A DNA stretch of 53,653 bases from Clostridiales bacterium (GCA_027365485.1 DAHXNH010000236.1:1-53653); one strand, 5' to 3'; shown: positions 26,007 to 34,671, numbered from the stretch's first letter. Program-made: numbers and translations. The notes: generated from the sequence alone by a model not told the origin.

Positions 26007-26504
26007 CTAACTTGGCAAGATTAAGACCTGGTACGCCGGTATCTGCAGGAGCGTCTCCACCGCTTGAGCCAGTTCGGAGCGCACCACCGGATTTACCGCC
26101 GCTGGAGCCACGACCACGACCCCCTGGACGGCGGGCCCTACCTGGTCTAGCGGAACAACGGTTTGTCCGCTGTTGTTTTCGATCAAAAGGGGCGAAGGAC
26201 CACCCGAGACCGCGCTCGATGACGTCACATATTGTGATTGAATGGTGCGACTGAGAGTGACCGCGACCTTAATCCGCCCGGCGCTGGGAATTGCCCGCAA
26301 AATATCGGCAAGTTGAGCTTCCGCCTCGTGCTCTTGGGTTAAGAGCGGGCTACTCGCGGCCTTCGGTGGGTCCTTAGCCGTCGCAGCCCGGGGATGGATA
26401 CTCCCCACCACCAAAAGGGCAAGGCCCAAGGCACCCAAGATGCCTATGCGCACGAGTTTGGGGCGATCATGGCTGAGCAGATTTCGCCACCAGTTTAGAT
26501 TCAT
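26007..26504 (-). CDS. spoIIIAG: stage III sporulation protein AG
   Basis: Ring-forming component of the feeding-tube channel in the mother-cell membrane. 165 residues: a hydrophobic segment at about 20-37, a flexible linker, then an alpha/beta domain with RIKVAVTLSRTIQSQYV and QGVVVVAPAAVNPVVRSELAQAVETLLQIP, the family core. I chose the ATG at 26504 because GGGGAGG lies six bases upstream; an ATG at 26519 in the same frame overlaps that ribosome site. Confidence 0.9.
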   Translation of the reverse strand: MNLNWWRNLLSHDRPKLVRIGILGALGLALLVVGSIHPRAATAKDPPKAASSPLLTQEHEAEAQLADILRAIPSAGRIKVAVTLSRTIQSQYVTSSSAVSGGPSPLLIENNSGQTVVPLDQVGPAVQGVVVVAPAAVNPVVRSELAQAVETLLQIPAYQVLILPS

Positions 26505-26538
26505 CCGATTCCTCCCCATGCCGACGTCTCAAAATTAA

Positions 26539-27000
26539 CTATGCTTGGCTCACGATTTGCAGTCGTTGCAGATGGATATTGTCGCCCATGATGACAGAGA
26601 CCGCTTGAGTGGCCATGGCTTTGACGACCGGTCGTGATACCTTCCCTTTGATTCGGACGACCATGCCAACGTTCGTGCTCGACAACACTTGCACTTGGCA
26701 GTCAACAACGCCGGTAATGGTTTCCACCATAGCTTCGGTTTGATGGCGTTCTTCGTCGGCAATCGCCCCATTCAAAGACGGTCCATCGGCGACCCAGCTA
26801 AAGGCCTGAGAGCGGCCGCTTTGATTCATCCAACCAACGATGCCCACCAGCGGGCGAATCATCACCGCGAGTAATATCAGTCCGACAATTAAGCCCGCGT
26901 AACGGCGAAGATCACCTTTGGGGAGAACAATGTCGACAAGATTGCCAATCAACACAATGACGATAAGGGTGCGAACCCAGCCACCTACCATCGCCCACAT
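26539..27000 (-). CDS. spoIIIAF: stage III sporulation protein AF
   Basis: Inner-membrane protein of the SpoIIIA complex. 153 residues: two membrane segments (about 6-25 and 35-58), the family pattern NLVDIVLPKGDLRRYAGLIVGLI, and a C-terminal soluble domain resembling a ring-building fold. Its ATG shares one base with the spoIIIAE stop (TAATG), so translation is coupled. The sequence ends 34 bases before spoIIIAG. Confidence 0.9.
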   Translation of the reverse strand: MWAMVGGWVRTLIVIVLIGNLVDIVLPKGDLRRYAGLIVGLILLAVMIRPLVGIVGWMNQSGRSQAFSWVADGPSLNGAIADEERHQTEAMVETITGVVDCQVQVLSSTNVGMVVRIKGKVSRPVVKAMATQAVSVIMGDNIHLQRLQIVSQA

Positions 27001-28166
27001 TAAGGAAACACCCCGTTGGAGGCGGATAACACCACCGTAACGATGAGAAAGAACATTAGGGCCACGGCCCCGCCGATGGCCACCAGCCAGCCAATCGCCG
27101 TCGCCATGGTATTTAGACTCTTGGACATGCCGTCGACCGCCAAAGGCTCCGTAGCCGATGCCGCCACCCGGTAGAGAAACATCATGACCATCAGTTTTAG
27201 CAGCGGGAATACGACCAGAACGATGATAGCAAGCGCTCCCACTAAGCTGACCGCATTCTTCAATAGGAGGGACGATCCTAACACGGCCTGCATGGCGTCG
27301 GACACGGCACTCCCGATAACGGGGACAAAGGTCCCCACGAGAAACTTACTGCTGCGGAGCATTACCCCATCGGCTACGGAAGCAGCCGCTCCTTCAACTG
27401 CCATCACCCCCAAGAAAACGGTCATCAACCCCCCCAATAGGGTTAGGCCAATTTGACGGAACAAGCCAGCCAAATTGCTCAGGGAAAATCGAGGAAGCCA
27501 GTAGCTGACCAATTCCACCACCGTCGCCAGCATCATCGCGGGCAGCACCCAGTTTTTGGTAAGCACCGCGACAAGGTTAATCGTAGCCAGCATCATAGGA
27601 TGGAAGATTCCGGCCGAGGTCAGGGCTCCCGATCCGGCCATCAAAACCACGACCGTGGGAATCATCGATTCCATTAAACCGACCAGGGACGAAACCATGT
27701 GATGAATGATGCTGACTGCGCTCGCAAACGAGCGCAGTCCAACCGTAAGAAACGCCGAAAGCACGACCCAGCGGGCAATTCGAACGACTTCGGGTAGTTC
27801 TGTGCTTTCAGCCAGACGTTCGAGGACGGCGGCAAGCACGGCCAAAATAAACAGAATACCTAAAATCCGAGCCATCTGGTTGAAATCACCCAGCGCTGCC
27901 TTCTCCAGTCCTTGTAAGAGTAGATTCGGATTGAAGGGATTTTGACGATGGAGCAAGTCCCGGGCCACTTGGCCTATGCTTGGCAGCGTGATTCCCCCAG
28001 AACCTTGCACCAAGCGATCCAGCGCTTGATTTAATCCCTGGGTATTCAGCGTTTGCAGTTGGTCCTGGACGTTGCCGGCGAGACCTTTCGCAAACGCGAC
28101 CCCAGGCAACCACCCCAGAACAATCCCTGTGGTAATCACTCCCACGCCCAACTGCCTTGGTTTCAT
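27000..28166 (-). CDS. spoIIIAE: stage III sporulation protein AE
   Basis: Polytopic membrane protein of the SpoIIIA channel. 388 residues, close to the Bacillus 399: an N-terminal signal-like segment, then about eight membrane segments after residue 90, with the conserved GTFVPVIGSAVSDAMQAVLGSSLLLKNAV region. ATG at 28166 has AAAGGGGGG upstream; the frame stays open 342 bases further, through the whole intergenic gap and into spoIIIAD, but that part is an off-frame translation of spoIIIAD. Confidence 0.94.
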   Translation of the reverse strand: MKPRQLGVGVITTGIVLGWLPGVAFAKGLAGNVQDQLQTLNTQGLNQALDRLVQGSGGITLPSIGQVARDLLHRQNPFNPNLLLQGLEKAALGDFNQMARILGILFILAVLAAVLERLAESTELPEVVRIARWVVLSAFLTVGLRSFASAVSIIHHMVSSLVGLMESMIPTVVVLMAGSGALTSAGIFHPMMLATINLVAVLTKNWVLPAMMLATVVELVSYWLPRFSLSNLAGLFRQIGLTLLGGLMTVFLGVMAVEGAAASVADGVMLRSSKFLVGTFVPVIGSAVSDAMQAVLGSSLLLKNAVSLVGALAIIVLVVFPLLKLMVMMFLYRVAASATEPLAVDGMSKSLNTMATAIGWLVAIGGAVALMFFLIVTVVLSASNGVFP

Positions 28167-28195
28167 ACCATCCCCCCTTTCCCAGACCCCAGACG

Positions 28196-28588
28196 TTAGG
28201 TCGGCACCATTTTGAGCAAGGCTTCCGTTACGGAAGCGATGAGCGGAAGTGCCAACAACACAATGAAAAGCTTCCCTGCGAGTTCGAGGCGGACCGCCAC
28301 CCCTGATTCCCCGCTGTCGTAAGCAATTCGCGCGGCCAACGTGGTCAAGTAAGCGATGCCCACCACCTTGAGCAATAGGCCTAGATAGACCCCGGGGATA
28401 TTGGCCAAGGCGGCGATTCGAGTGATGTCGTTGACCACGCGGACTAGCGTCGGAATCAGCACGACCATCATCAACGCGCCGCCGCCGAGCCGAATGATGT
28501 CCGCCCAAGGTTTGGCTTGATCCCGGGCTACCATCACTAAAATAACTAAAATGAACCCGAGACCGACCATCTGTAAAAGTTCGTTCAT
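28196..28588 (-). CDS. spoIIIAD: stage III sporulation protein AD
   Basis: Small membrane component of the SpoIIIA complex. 130 residues with about four membrane segments, including MVGLGFILVILVMVARDQAKPW, GGALMMVVLIPTLVRVV and AGKLFIVLLALPLIASVTEALLKMVP at the C terminus. Length matches the family (about 127-133). It lies nine bases after spoIIIAC and 29 before spoIIIAE. Confidence 0.93.
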   Translation of the reverse strand: MNELLQMVGLGFILVILVMVARDQAKPWADIIRLGGGALMMVVLIPTLVRVVNDITRIAALANIPGVYLGLLLKVVGIAYLTTLAARIAYDSGESGVAVRLELAGKLFIVLLALPLIASVTEALLKMVPT

Positions 28589-28597
28589 ACTGCGCCC

Positions 28598-28798
28598 CTA
28601 GAGATTAAACATGGCTCGTACCGTTCGAAACAACACTGCGACTTCCTGCAGCACCATGAGAAAGCCGATGGCAATCCCGGCGAGAGCGACTAATTGTCCC
28701 CATTCTTTACGATCCAGGCGTTCGAGGACGGTATAGGTTACGGTAACCAAAATTCCGACCCCCGCCAGCTTGAAGATAAGGTCGATATTATCCATCAC
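28598..28798 (-). CDS. spoIIIAC: stage III sporulation protein AC
   Basis: 66-residue membrane protein with two hydrophobic helices (about 6-26 and 34-54), starting MDNIDLIFKLAGVGILVTV and continuing LVALAGIAIGFLMVLQEVAVLF. Length and pattern match the family (about 66-68). It lies 13 bases after spoIIIAB. Confidence 0.93.
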   Translation of the reverse strand: MMDNIDLIFKLAGVGILVTVTYTVLERLDRKEWGQLVALAGIAIGFLMVLQEVAVLFRTVRAMFNL

Positions 28799-28811
28799 TT
28801 CCCCCCATTGC

Positions 28812-29315
28812 TCATAGCAGTAGTAATACCGCAGTCAAGCCAGCTAAGGTGCTCAATGTCTCTACCATCCGTGCTTTTTTACCGGATTCGTCGCGAATTT
28901 GGTTCAATATCCGGGTAATTTCCTCAGCGCCATGATGTAGCGATTCTCCCTGCCATCGTGCGGGCGAAATGGCTAACGGCGGGATGAGTGCCGCCAACAG
29001 GCCTTGTTCTTCTCCACCTAACCTTGAGTCGCTGAGTACTGCACTCTGACTCGCCTCTTCCAAGGACCCGTTTTGGTCCAATACCCGCTGAAGTCGTTCT
29101 GCCGCCGTGTGCAAATTCGTCGTCGTGGCCGAGGTTTTAAAAGCGTCTACCAGCGGCCGTTGGCGAAAAGTCAATTCTACGTTCAGTCGGTCTAAAAATG
29201 ACGCCCATTCGATTAGCCCGCGAATGCGTTGGCGATATGGTTCGGCCAAGAAACGGCCGACCAAAAACCCGGTGGCCGCTATCATCAAAGCACCCAATCC
29301 CCGAGCCACGATCAT
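28812..29315 (-). CDS. spoIIIAB: stage III sporulation protein AB
   Basis: 167-residue protein with an N-terminal hydrophobic segment (about 5-24), a long helical middle part (RGLIEWASFLDRLNVELTF) and a C-terminal hydrophobic tail. The family is distantly related to the type II secretion protein GspF. Its start overlaps the spoIIIAA stop by four bases, as expected in this operon. Confidence 0.9.
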   Translation of the reverse strand: MIVARGLGALMIAATGFLVGRFLAEPYRQRIRGLIEWASFLDRLNVELTFRQRPLVDAFKTSATTTNLHTAAERLQRVLDQNGSLEEASQSAVLSDSRLGGEEQGLLAALIPPLAISPARWQGESLHHGAEEITRILNQIRDESGKKARMVETLSTLAGLTAVLLLL

Positions 29316-30226
29316 TGAGCGTTCACCACCGAAGGTCCTCCGTCTTCCAAAGACCAGCGCAGAACCGACTCCACCGTACCCGGTCCTCGGCGTCGGCTCA
29401 GCAACACCAGCGCATCAAACACCCCGCCGCGCCATAGGCGATGAACCAAGTGGTTTTGCTCCAACGCTCCGAGTTCCCCCAGGTGCACCGAAGCCAACAC
29501 CTTGACCCCCGCCCACCTGGCCCTCCAGACTGCGTCAAAATCTTCGGGCAGGGCCAACTCGTCTACGACCAATATCTCGGGGGATAACGACCGCAGGGCA
29601 GCCACCATGCCCTGGGCCTTCGGCCAGCCGTCCAAGACGTCAGAGTGCTGTCCTAGACGGTAGCTCGGCACCCCGCGTTCGCATCCGGCAATTTCGCTGC
29701 GTTCATCGATGATCACCGTGTTTTCACCGGCGTCGGCAAAAACTCGGGCTAGGTCTCGAATCAATGTGGTCTTCCCAGCCCGCGGCGGAGACGCAACCAG
29801 CAACGATAATGAGGCCTGGCTGCCTAAGGATTCTAAGACGCTCGACGACATCCCCTCGACCGCCCGGGCTCGTCGGATGCTGAGCCCAGAAATGTCGCGA
29901 ACCGTATCAATACGGTGGTTTTCTAAGACCGCTCGCCCAGCAATGCCGATGCGGTGGCCTCCGGGAAGGGTCAGATACCCTTGGCGGATCTCGTCCAATC
30001 TGGCATACAGCGAATGATCGGCCAAACGCAAGAGCAAAGCGTTTAACGTTTCCGAAGAAGTGGGGCTTAAAGCCAGAGCCTTGGTCCCAAATCCTCCGTA
30101 GAGATAGACCGGCCGTCCCACTCTAAAACGAATTTCTTGCAAACTCTCTTTAAGCGTTTCGGACTCAGTGGCAATTTCCCGGCGCCAGGGATCGGGCAGA
30201 TATTCCCACGGTTCCGCCATTGCCAT
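29312..30226 (-). CDS. spoIIIAA: stage III sporulation protein AA (ATPase)
   Basis: Secretion-type ATPase thought to power the SpoIIIA-SpoIIQ channel. The 304 residues contain Walker A SPPRAGKTTLIRDLARVF (P-loop about 146-154) and Walker B PEILVVDELA, plus the family segments EIRFRVGRPVYLY near the N terminus and IIDERSEIAGCERG. First gene of spoIIIAA-AH. The ATG at 30226 is close to AGAGG; an ATG two codons later (30220) has better spacing. A sigma-E-like promoter lies just upstream. Confidence 0.95.
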   Translation of the reverse strand: MAMAEPWEYLPDPWRREIATESETLKESLQEIRFRVGRPVYLYGGFGTKALALSPTSSETLNALLLRLADHSLYARLDEIRQGYLTLPGGHRIGIAGRAVLENHRIDTVRDISGLSIRRARAVEGMSSSVLESLGSQASLSLLVASPPRAGKTTLIRDLARVFADAGENTVIIDERSEIAGCERGVPSYRLGQHSDVLDGWPKAQGMVAALRSLSPEILVVDELALPEDFDAVWRARWAGVKVLASVHLGELGALEQNHLVHRLWRGGVFDALVLLSRRRGPGTVESVLRWSLEDGGPSVVNAQ

Positions 30227-30252
30227 CGCCTCTTTTCATCGTCTGTCGTTCC

Positions 30253-30281
30253 AATCTATGGGACGGGCCTGCACTTTATGC
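30253..30281 (-). promoter_or_regulatory. putative sigma-E promoter of the spoIIIA operon
   Basis: On the minus strand GCATAAA (sigma-E -35 consensus kmATATT) is followed after 14 bases by CATAGATT (-10 consensus CATACAmT, six of eight). The -10 ends 26 bases before the spoIIIAA start. The Bacillus operon is sigma-E dependent, so type and place agree. Confidence 0.6.
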
Positions 30282-30619
30282 CGGGACACGGTAATTCTTA
30301 GGAGAACGAAGCATAGGTAGCGATGAGTCAGTGACGGGACCCAGGAACCTAAACGCATGGTGGTCGGATCTCGGGTTGGGGTCCAAATGGCGGCGAAGCC
30401 TTCCAGTGACGGTCGAGCTGGACCAGCATCCTGACCCACGCCGTGAGCGCCTGACGAAGGCGACTTGCCGGGGGGTTAATAAGAACGATAGGCAGTCTCG
30501 AACGAAACAGAGCCCTACACAAAATCGGTCGACGGTCTTTATCGTTGGGTTGTTCAAGGGGTCGATAAAGCTCGGGGTCAAGGCAATGAGCTCTTGCACG
30601 GAGCGAAAGAAGACTTGGC

Positions 30620-30810
30620 CTGCACGCACTCATGTTCATCCGCAAACCCGCGATATTCTTTCAAGGACTCGGTGCCGAGTTCAATGCGATCCATCAGGAA
30701 GATCCCCTTATCGGCATCACGGGAGTTTGCGATCAGCTGTGCGGACTTGAAACCGGTCATGGTTTTGCCAGATCTGGTGGTATGCCAAACGTATCCCCCG
30801 AGCCGATCAC
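30620..30810 (-). pseudogene. remnant of type I restriction enzyme R subunit (hsdR)
   Basis: A minus-strand stretch reads GGYVWHTTRSGKTMTGFK, then SAQLIANSRDADKGIFLMDR and IELGTESLKEYRGFADE. This is the HsdR motor region: the Walker A of the DEAD-like domain (normally HTTGSGKT; here the central Gly is Arg) followed by the strand normally ending in VDR/MDR. Similarity fades on both sides: upstream is Arg/Pro-rich without the expected PQQ region, and downstream ends in a stop after about 18 unrelated residues. No hsdM or hsdS is near. It is a small fragment of a lost restriction gene about 1,000 residues long. Confidence 0.7.
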
Positions 30811-31252
30811 GACCATCCCGGTCGGCGCTGGAACCTTGAGGAACAACCCCAGTGTGCCGAAGCGGTCGACGACGCGGGACCCGTGGCTGTGCGAGTGCGT
30901 GAGTCCTGGGGTTTTCTGATCGAGTTGCGGTCTGCGTTGTGGGTGAGTGCTCGACGGGGTCTCTCTTGGCCCGGTTTTCCAAAGCGCACCAGAACGGCCG
31001 TGCGAATATCGGCGCGGCTTCGGTATGGTCTTCGCTTGAACCAATGGTTCCAAAGTGGTCCAAAATGCCCCATTCAGCAGATCCATAGAATTTGGATCCG
31101 GCGGAATATAAAGCGCTGCCCGAGAGAAAATTAACGGCGATAGCACACGAAAAACCCTGCGCGGAAGACACCGAGACGTAAAACATGAGAAAGCACATCA
31201 GGCCGCATTTGCGGAGAGCCTACGCTAACACTTTCTTGGGCAAAATCCTAAA
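30811..31252. other. gene-poor sequence between the hsdR remnant and the HicB-like gene
   Basis: Open frames exist on both strands but none shows a recognisable domain or ribosome site. The stretch may be further decayed sequence from the same lost restriction locus. The part below 30620, down to the spoIIIAA promoter, is likewise without an intact gene. Confidence 0.5.
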
Positions 31253-31513
31253 CTAAGCGGCATACGTCACGATATGAAATTTCTGGCAGTGTAGGCGTTG
31301 TGCGAGCGGTACGGTACGGATAGATTTTCGGGAAAGATCCGCTGTCAACTCATCGCCGAAATGCGTCACGAGGTTGTGCAGAGCTTCGCGGAAATTCATA
31401 ATTGCTTGTTCCGCCGTATCTCCCGTGGCAAGGCATTGAACTTCATCGGAATAGGCGAGAAACTCTTGGGCATCCGGCAACTGCTCCACAATAATCGTCA
31501 GTGGCATTTCCAT
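31253..31513 (-). CDS. HicB-like antitoxin-type protein
   Basis: 86 residues. The N-terminal half fits the small HicB/UPF0150 fold: LTIIVEQLPDAQEFLAYSDE, then CLATGDTAEQAIMNFREAL and the helix continuing LHNLVTHFG. The C-terminal 30 residues are basic and unassigned. The ATG at 31513 has GGAGGGG upstream. No HicA toxin (short double-stranded-RNA-binding-like protein with a catalytic histidine) is found on either side. It may be an orphan antitoxin or an unrelated user of the fold. It lies beside the hsdR remnant, in accessory-looking DNA. Confidence 0.6.
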   Translation of the reverse strand: MEMPLTIIVEQLPDAQEFLAYSDEVQCLATGDTAEQAIMNFREALHNLVTHFGDELTADLSRKSIRTVPLAQRLHCQKFHIVTYAA

Positions 31514-31992
31514 CGGCAAATCCCCTCCGCTACGGCATTATAACGAAAACTCGGATTCTGCATCCTCCAAAATCTGAGAGACCGCCCGCTTTTTCAATGG
31601 ACAAGTCGCACGCAACAACCCGTGGTGGGCTAACGAAGAGATGCCGTATTTTCGCGTGCCATGCTCCCTAAGAAATTTTGTGCCGAACTTTTTCCGCCAG
31701 GACATGCCCCTGGGAATCCCGTACACGACGCCGAGATAGGGCTCAATACCTGTCTCTGGGCCGAGAGGCTCGATGCCCGGAGGACGCATCGGAAGGGGGA
31801 ACGCCTCGGCCTTGAGGCCCGGGGTGGTTGACAGCTCGTCTTACCGCGGTGCCGTCGCTCAATGTCGCCCGTGGCCGGATGAAAATCCTCGAAGGGACAA
31901 GAACACAGCATCGGATTCATCCCGGGACCCACTCGCGTTTGACCCACGCCCTGACAGACGCATGCGTCTTCAGGACGTGGGTCAGTGTGCAG
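31514..31992. other. 479-base intergenic region with a long palindrome
   Basis: No gene is supported. An 83-codon minus-strand frame (31538-31789) ends just before the HicB-like gene but shows no known domain. A GC-rich stretch near 31750-31830 has the look of an element end, without proof. A long imperfect palindrome is listed at 31940-31984. Confidence 0.5.
31940..31984. repeat. 45-base imperfect palindrome
   Basis: TGACCCACG at the left pairs with CGTGGGTCA at the right, CCTGA with TCAGG, and AGACGCA with TGCGTCT at the centre. Only one mismatch and one bulged base interrupt about 21 pairs, and there is almost no loop. It lies nine bases past the end of the CD1247-like gene. No T run follows on either strand. 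Confidence 0.65.
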
Positions 31993-32454
31993 CTAGATTT
32001 CCTCGTCGTCCATGACCAAACAATCTTCATCAGAATCGAACAACACGTTTCCGCAATGCGGGCAGGTTAACTGAACCCCATCACGGTCAAACAGTTCGGA
32101 GTTGTAGAATGAGTCCAGTTCGCACTGAGGGCATTCTAATTCGACGTACTCCGCTTCGTCCTCTTCGTCGTCCATCGCGAGATCTTCGAAGTCGTGATCT
32201 TCGTCATCTTCTTCGTCGTCGTCCTCGGCGTCATCGTACACATCTTCTTCGAGCGTCATCAAATCCGAGTCGACTTCTTCCAGATATTCCTCTAAGTCCA
32301 GCTGGTTGGCCGAGACCTCTTCGACATCCAAGGCCATCTCCCGCATGACTTCCACCATCTCGGTGAAAAGACGGCTTTCACGACTCCCATCTTTCAACTG
32401 AGCTCGATCCGCAAGACTTTGAAGATGAGAGATTCTCCGGCGAAGATCTGCCAT
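31993..32454 (-). CDS. acidic CD1247-type protein with C-terminal zinc ribbon
   Basis: 153 residues in three parts. The N-terminal helical domain (about 1-70) matches the clostridial CD1247 family: MADLRRRISHLQSLADRAQL and the run continuing to VEVMREMALDVEEVSANQLDLEEYLE. A very acidic linker follows (about 75-105, almost all Asp/Glu). A zinc ribbon ends the protein with CPQCE and CPHCG. Function is unknown; the layout suggests a nucleic-acid or RNA polymerase contact, which is inference. ATG at 32454 has AGAGGAGG upstream. It lies 111 bases after efp. Confidence 0.82.
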   Translation of the reverse strand: MADLRRRISHLQSLADRAQLKDGSRESRLFTEMVEVMREMALDVEEVSANQLDLEEYLEEVDSDLMTLEEDVYDDAEDDDEEDDEDHDFEDLAMDDEEDEAEYVELECPQCELDSFYNSELFDRDGVQLTCPHCGNVLFDSDEDCLVMDDEEI

Positions 32455-32565
32455 CGCTGCACCTCCTCTGGTCACCCTCGTACACGTGGGGGTCCATTGC
32501 CCCAGTGCTAGAGTTCCGCGGTGAGCTCGTCTTTATCCTGTCCGCAAGAGAAGGCGCGTCATCGT

Positions 32566-33123
32566 TTATGCCCGACCCAAGTACAGCCCAGTTCGGGTAT
32601 CTACCACGATTTTTTCTCCGGTCTCGACAAACAATGGCACCTTGACGGTGGCTCCCGTCTCCAGTTTTGCCGGCTTAGTGCCTCCGGTGGCGGTGTCTCC
32701 CTTAAAGCCAGGGTCGGTTTCCACAATTTCCAGAGTGACACTGTTGGGTAACTCCACGCCGATGCTAGCGCCACGATACATCACCACATAGCAGGTCATA
32801 TTCTCCTTAAGAAACTTCACTCCGTCACCGATGTCGGCAGCCTTTAAGGAAATTTGTTCGAACGTTTCGGAATCCATGAACGTATAATCTTCGTCCATCA
32901 TGTATAAATACTGCATCTCGCGCTTATCTACGCGCGCGATGGGAATGCGCTCGCCAGCGTTAAAAGTACGGTCAACCACTCCGCCATTCAAAATGTTTTT
33001 TAATTTCGTGCGCACGAACGGCGAGCCTTTCCCGGGCTTTACATGTTGAAACTCGATTACTTGATACACCGAACCGTCGAGTTCCAGTGTGACCCCGTTT
33101 CGAAAGTCGTTTGATGAAATCAC
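32566..33123 (-). CDS. efp: translation elongation factor P
   Basis: Relieves ribosome stalling at consecutive prolines. Exactly the standard 185 residues from the GTG at 33123 ([17 protein letters not shown]); the frame stays open six codons upstream. Three beta-barrel domains as in the family. The tip of domain I reads PGKGSPF, so Lys32 is at the position that carries modification in many bacteria; in Bacillus it carries 5-aminopentanol. It follows the M24 peptidase by 34 bases, the common Bacillota order pepQ-efp. Confidence 0.97.
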   Translation of the reverse strand: MISSNDFRNGVTLELDGSVYQVIEFQHVKPGKGSPFVRTKLKNILNGGVVDRTFNAGERIPIARVDKREMQYLYMMDEDYTFMDSETFEQISLKAADIGDGVKFLKENMTCYVVMYRGASIGVELPNSVTLEIVETDPGFKGDTATGGTKPAKLETGATVKVPLFVETGEKIVVDTRTGLYLGRA

Positions 33124-33157
33124 GTCATCCCAACCTTTCACAATGTGCCAAGGCCTT

Positions 33158-34234
33158 TTATAGTACTCTCCAAGCCTTGTCTAACTTAGTCAAGCGGTCG
33201 CTGCCCTCACGGGTGACGACGATGGTATCTTCCAAACGCACCCCAAAGCGCCCAGCCAGATAGATTCCGGGTTCCACGGTTAAGACCATCCCTTCTTCCA
33301 GGGTCCAATCATACGCCGGGCTTTTCGCTATCATCGGAGCCTCATGGACTTCCAAGCCCACGCCATGGCCGGTAGAATGCCTAAAATACGCGCCAAAGCC
33401 TGCCGCCTCGATGGCCTGTCGAGCCACTTGGTCGACTTCGGACGCCAAGCGTCCAGGACGGACACTGTCAATAGCCAAGGACTGGGCCAAGCATACCACA
33501 TCGAACACCGAACGTGCTTCCTCTGAAACCTCTCCCAGAGCCACGGTAATGGTCTCGTCCGAGTGGTAGCCAGCGACCGTGGCTCCGAAGTCTACGGTGA
33601 TCAGGTCGCCTGATTGCACTCGGCGTCTGGTCGGTCGACCATGAGGTAAGGACGAGCGCGGCCCCGAAACCACAATCGTGGCAAACGACAGCCCGTCAGA
33701 CCCCAACTTGCGCATTTGCCATTCTAATTCGACGGCAATTTCGTGCTCTTCAACGCCAGGACGAATCTTGCTTAACGTCTGTTCGAGCGCAGCACTGCCG
33801 ATATGCGCCGCTAATTCCAGATTTTTTAGCTCACTCGCGTCCTTTTTGATTCTGAGTTTTTCCACCTTCCCCGAAAGTCCCACCCAGGCGACATTAGGGA
33901 CGGATGACCGGAGCCCATTCCACGCCTCTACGGTCACACGATCTTCTTCAAAGCCGATGGTTTGAAAGCCCCGGTCTGCAACCAAGGAAGAGATCGCTGA
34001 CCATAACGGCTCGCTCTGGCGCACCAAGGCAAGATCGGGCGCCTCGGTTTCGGCCTGTTCCCAATAGCGGGAATCCGTAATCAATTCGCCATGGCCATCG
34101 TGGACCACCAAAGCGCCTGACGAACCCGAAAATCCACTAAGATAACGCCGATTTTCGTCAGAAAAGATCACCAGAGCCTCGACCTCAGGGCAATCCGCAC
34201 TTAACTGACGCAGGCGATCAGCCGTGGTCTTCAT
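33158..34234 (-). CDS. Xaa-Pro aminopeptidase (M24 family)
   Basis: Metallopeptidase that removes N-terminal residues preceding proline, or splits Xaa-Pro dipeptides. The 358 residues have a creatinase-like N-terminal domain (1-125) and the pita-bread domain. Metal ligands are visible in [18 protein letters not shown] (two Asp), [14 protein letters not shown] (His), [12 protein letters not shown] (Glu) and [10 protein letters not shown] (Glu). It overlaps the aroQ stop by four bases. The neighbour efp handles proline-rich proteins too, a frequent pairing. Exact substrate (aminopeptidase versus prolidase) is not decided by sequence. Confidence 0.93.
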   Translation of the reverse strand: MKTTADRLRQLSADCPEVEALVIFSDENRRYLSGFSGSSGALVVHDGHGELITDSRYWEQAETEAPDLALVRQSEPLWSAISSLVADRGFQTIGFEEDRVTVEAWNGLRSSVPNVAWVGLSGKVEKLRIKKDASELKNLELAAHIGSAALEQTLSKIRPGVEEHEIAVELEWQMRKLGSDGLSFATIVVSGPRSSLPHGRPTRRRVQSGDLITVDFGATVAGYHSDETITVALGEVSEEARSVFDVVCLAQSLAIDSVRPGRLASEVDQVARQAIEAAGFGAYFRHSTGHGVGLEVHEAPMIAKSPAYDWTLEEGMVLTVEPGIYLAGRFGVRLEDTIVVTREGSDRLTKLDKAWRVL

Positions 34235-34671
34235 CGTGCCTCCAGTCGATCCAACAGGGCTTGGACAGCCAAGCGGTACCCCGCCGGTCCGAAGCCGACA
34301 ATTTGACCGGTCACCACAGGAGAAATCAGCGATGTTGAACGAAACGATTCTCGGGCATGGACGTTGCTAAGATGAACCTCGACCATGCTCAAGCCCAGGG
34401 CCTTCAAACAATCGCGCAGGGCATAGCTTTGATGAGCCAGCGCTCCGGGATTGATGACCAGGCCAACCATTCCCCGATCCTCTAAGGTTTCGATATAGTC
34501 TAACAGCGCTCCTTCATGGTTGGATTGAAAATATTCCAATTCCACCTCTGGAAAGTCCAAAACCAATTGCTGCCAAATTTCTTCCCAAACCCGGTTCCCA
34601 TAGATGGCAGGCTCTCTTCTGCCCAATCGTCCCAGATTCGGACCGTTAACCACTGCAATGACAGGTTTCAT
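34231..34671 (-). CDS. aroQ: 3-dehydroquinate dehydratase type II
   Basis: Third step of the shikimate pathway. The 146 residues show VVNGPNLGRLGRREPAIYG at the N terminus (catalytic Tyr and Arg), NPGALAHQSYALRDCL (substrate Asn, Ala-His) and VEVHLSNVHARESFR (catalytic His). It starts three bases after glyA ends. Other shikimate genes aroB, aroK, aroC and aroE lie upstream in the same strand, split from it by the glycine-cleavage genes. Confidence 0.97.
   Translation of the reverse strand: MKPVIAVVNGPNLGRLGRREPAIYGNRVWEEIWQQLVLDFPEVELEYFQSNHEGALLDYIETLEDRGMVGLVINPGALAHQSYALRDCLKALGLSMVEVHLSNVHARESFRSTSLISPVVTGQIVGFGPAGYRLAVQALLDRLEAR

Noticed and set aside
28167-28508. 114-codon extension upstream of spoIIIAE
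   Set aside because: It is the off-frame translation of spoIIIAD; the start at 28166 has a strong ribosome site and the right length.
31538-31789. 83-codon minus frame just upstream of the HicB-like gene, considered as a toxin partner
   Set aside because: No HicA or other toxin motif and no ribosome site. It stays unassigned.
31740-31830. Possible end of an IS200/IS605 TnpB gene and its omega RNA
   Set aside because: GC-rich hairpins and the protein tail only loosely resemble such ends; no RuvC or zinc motif is visible.
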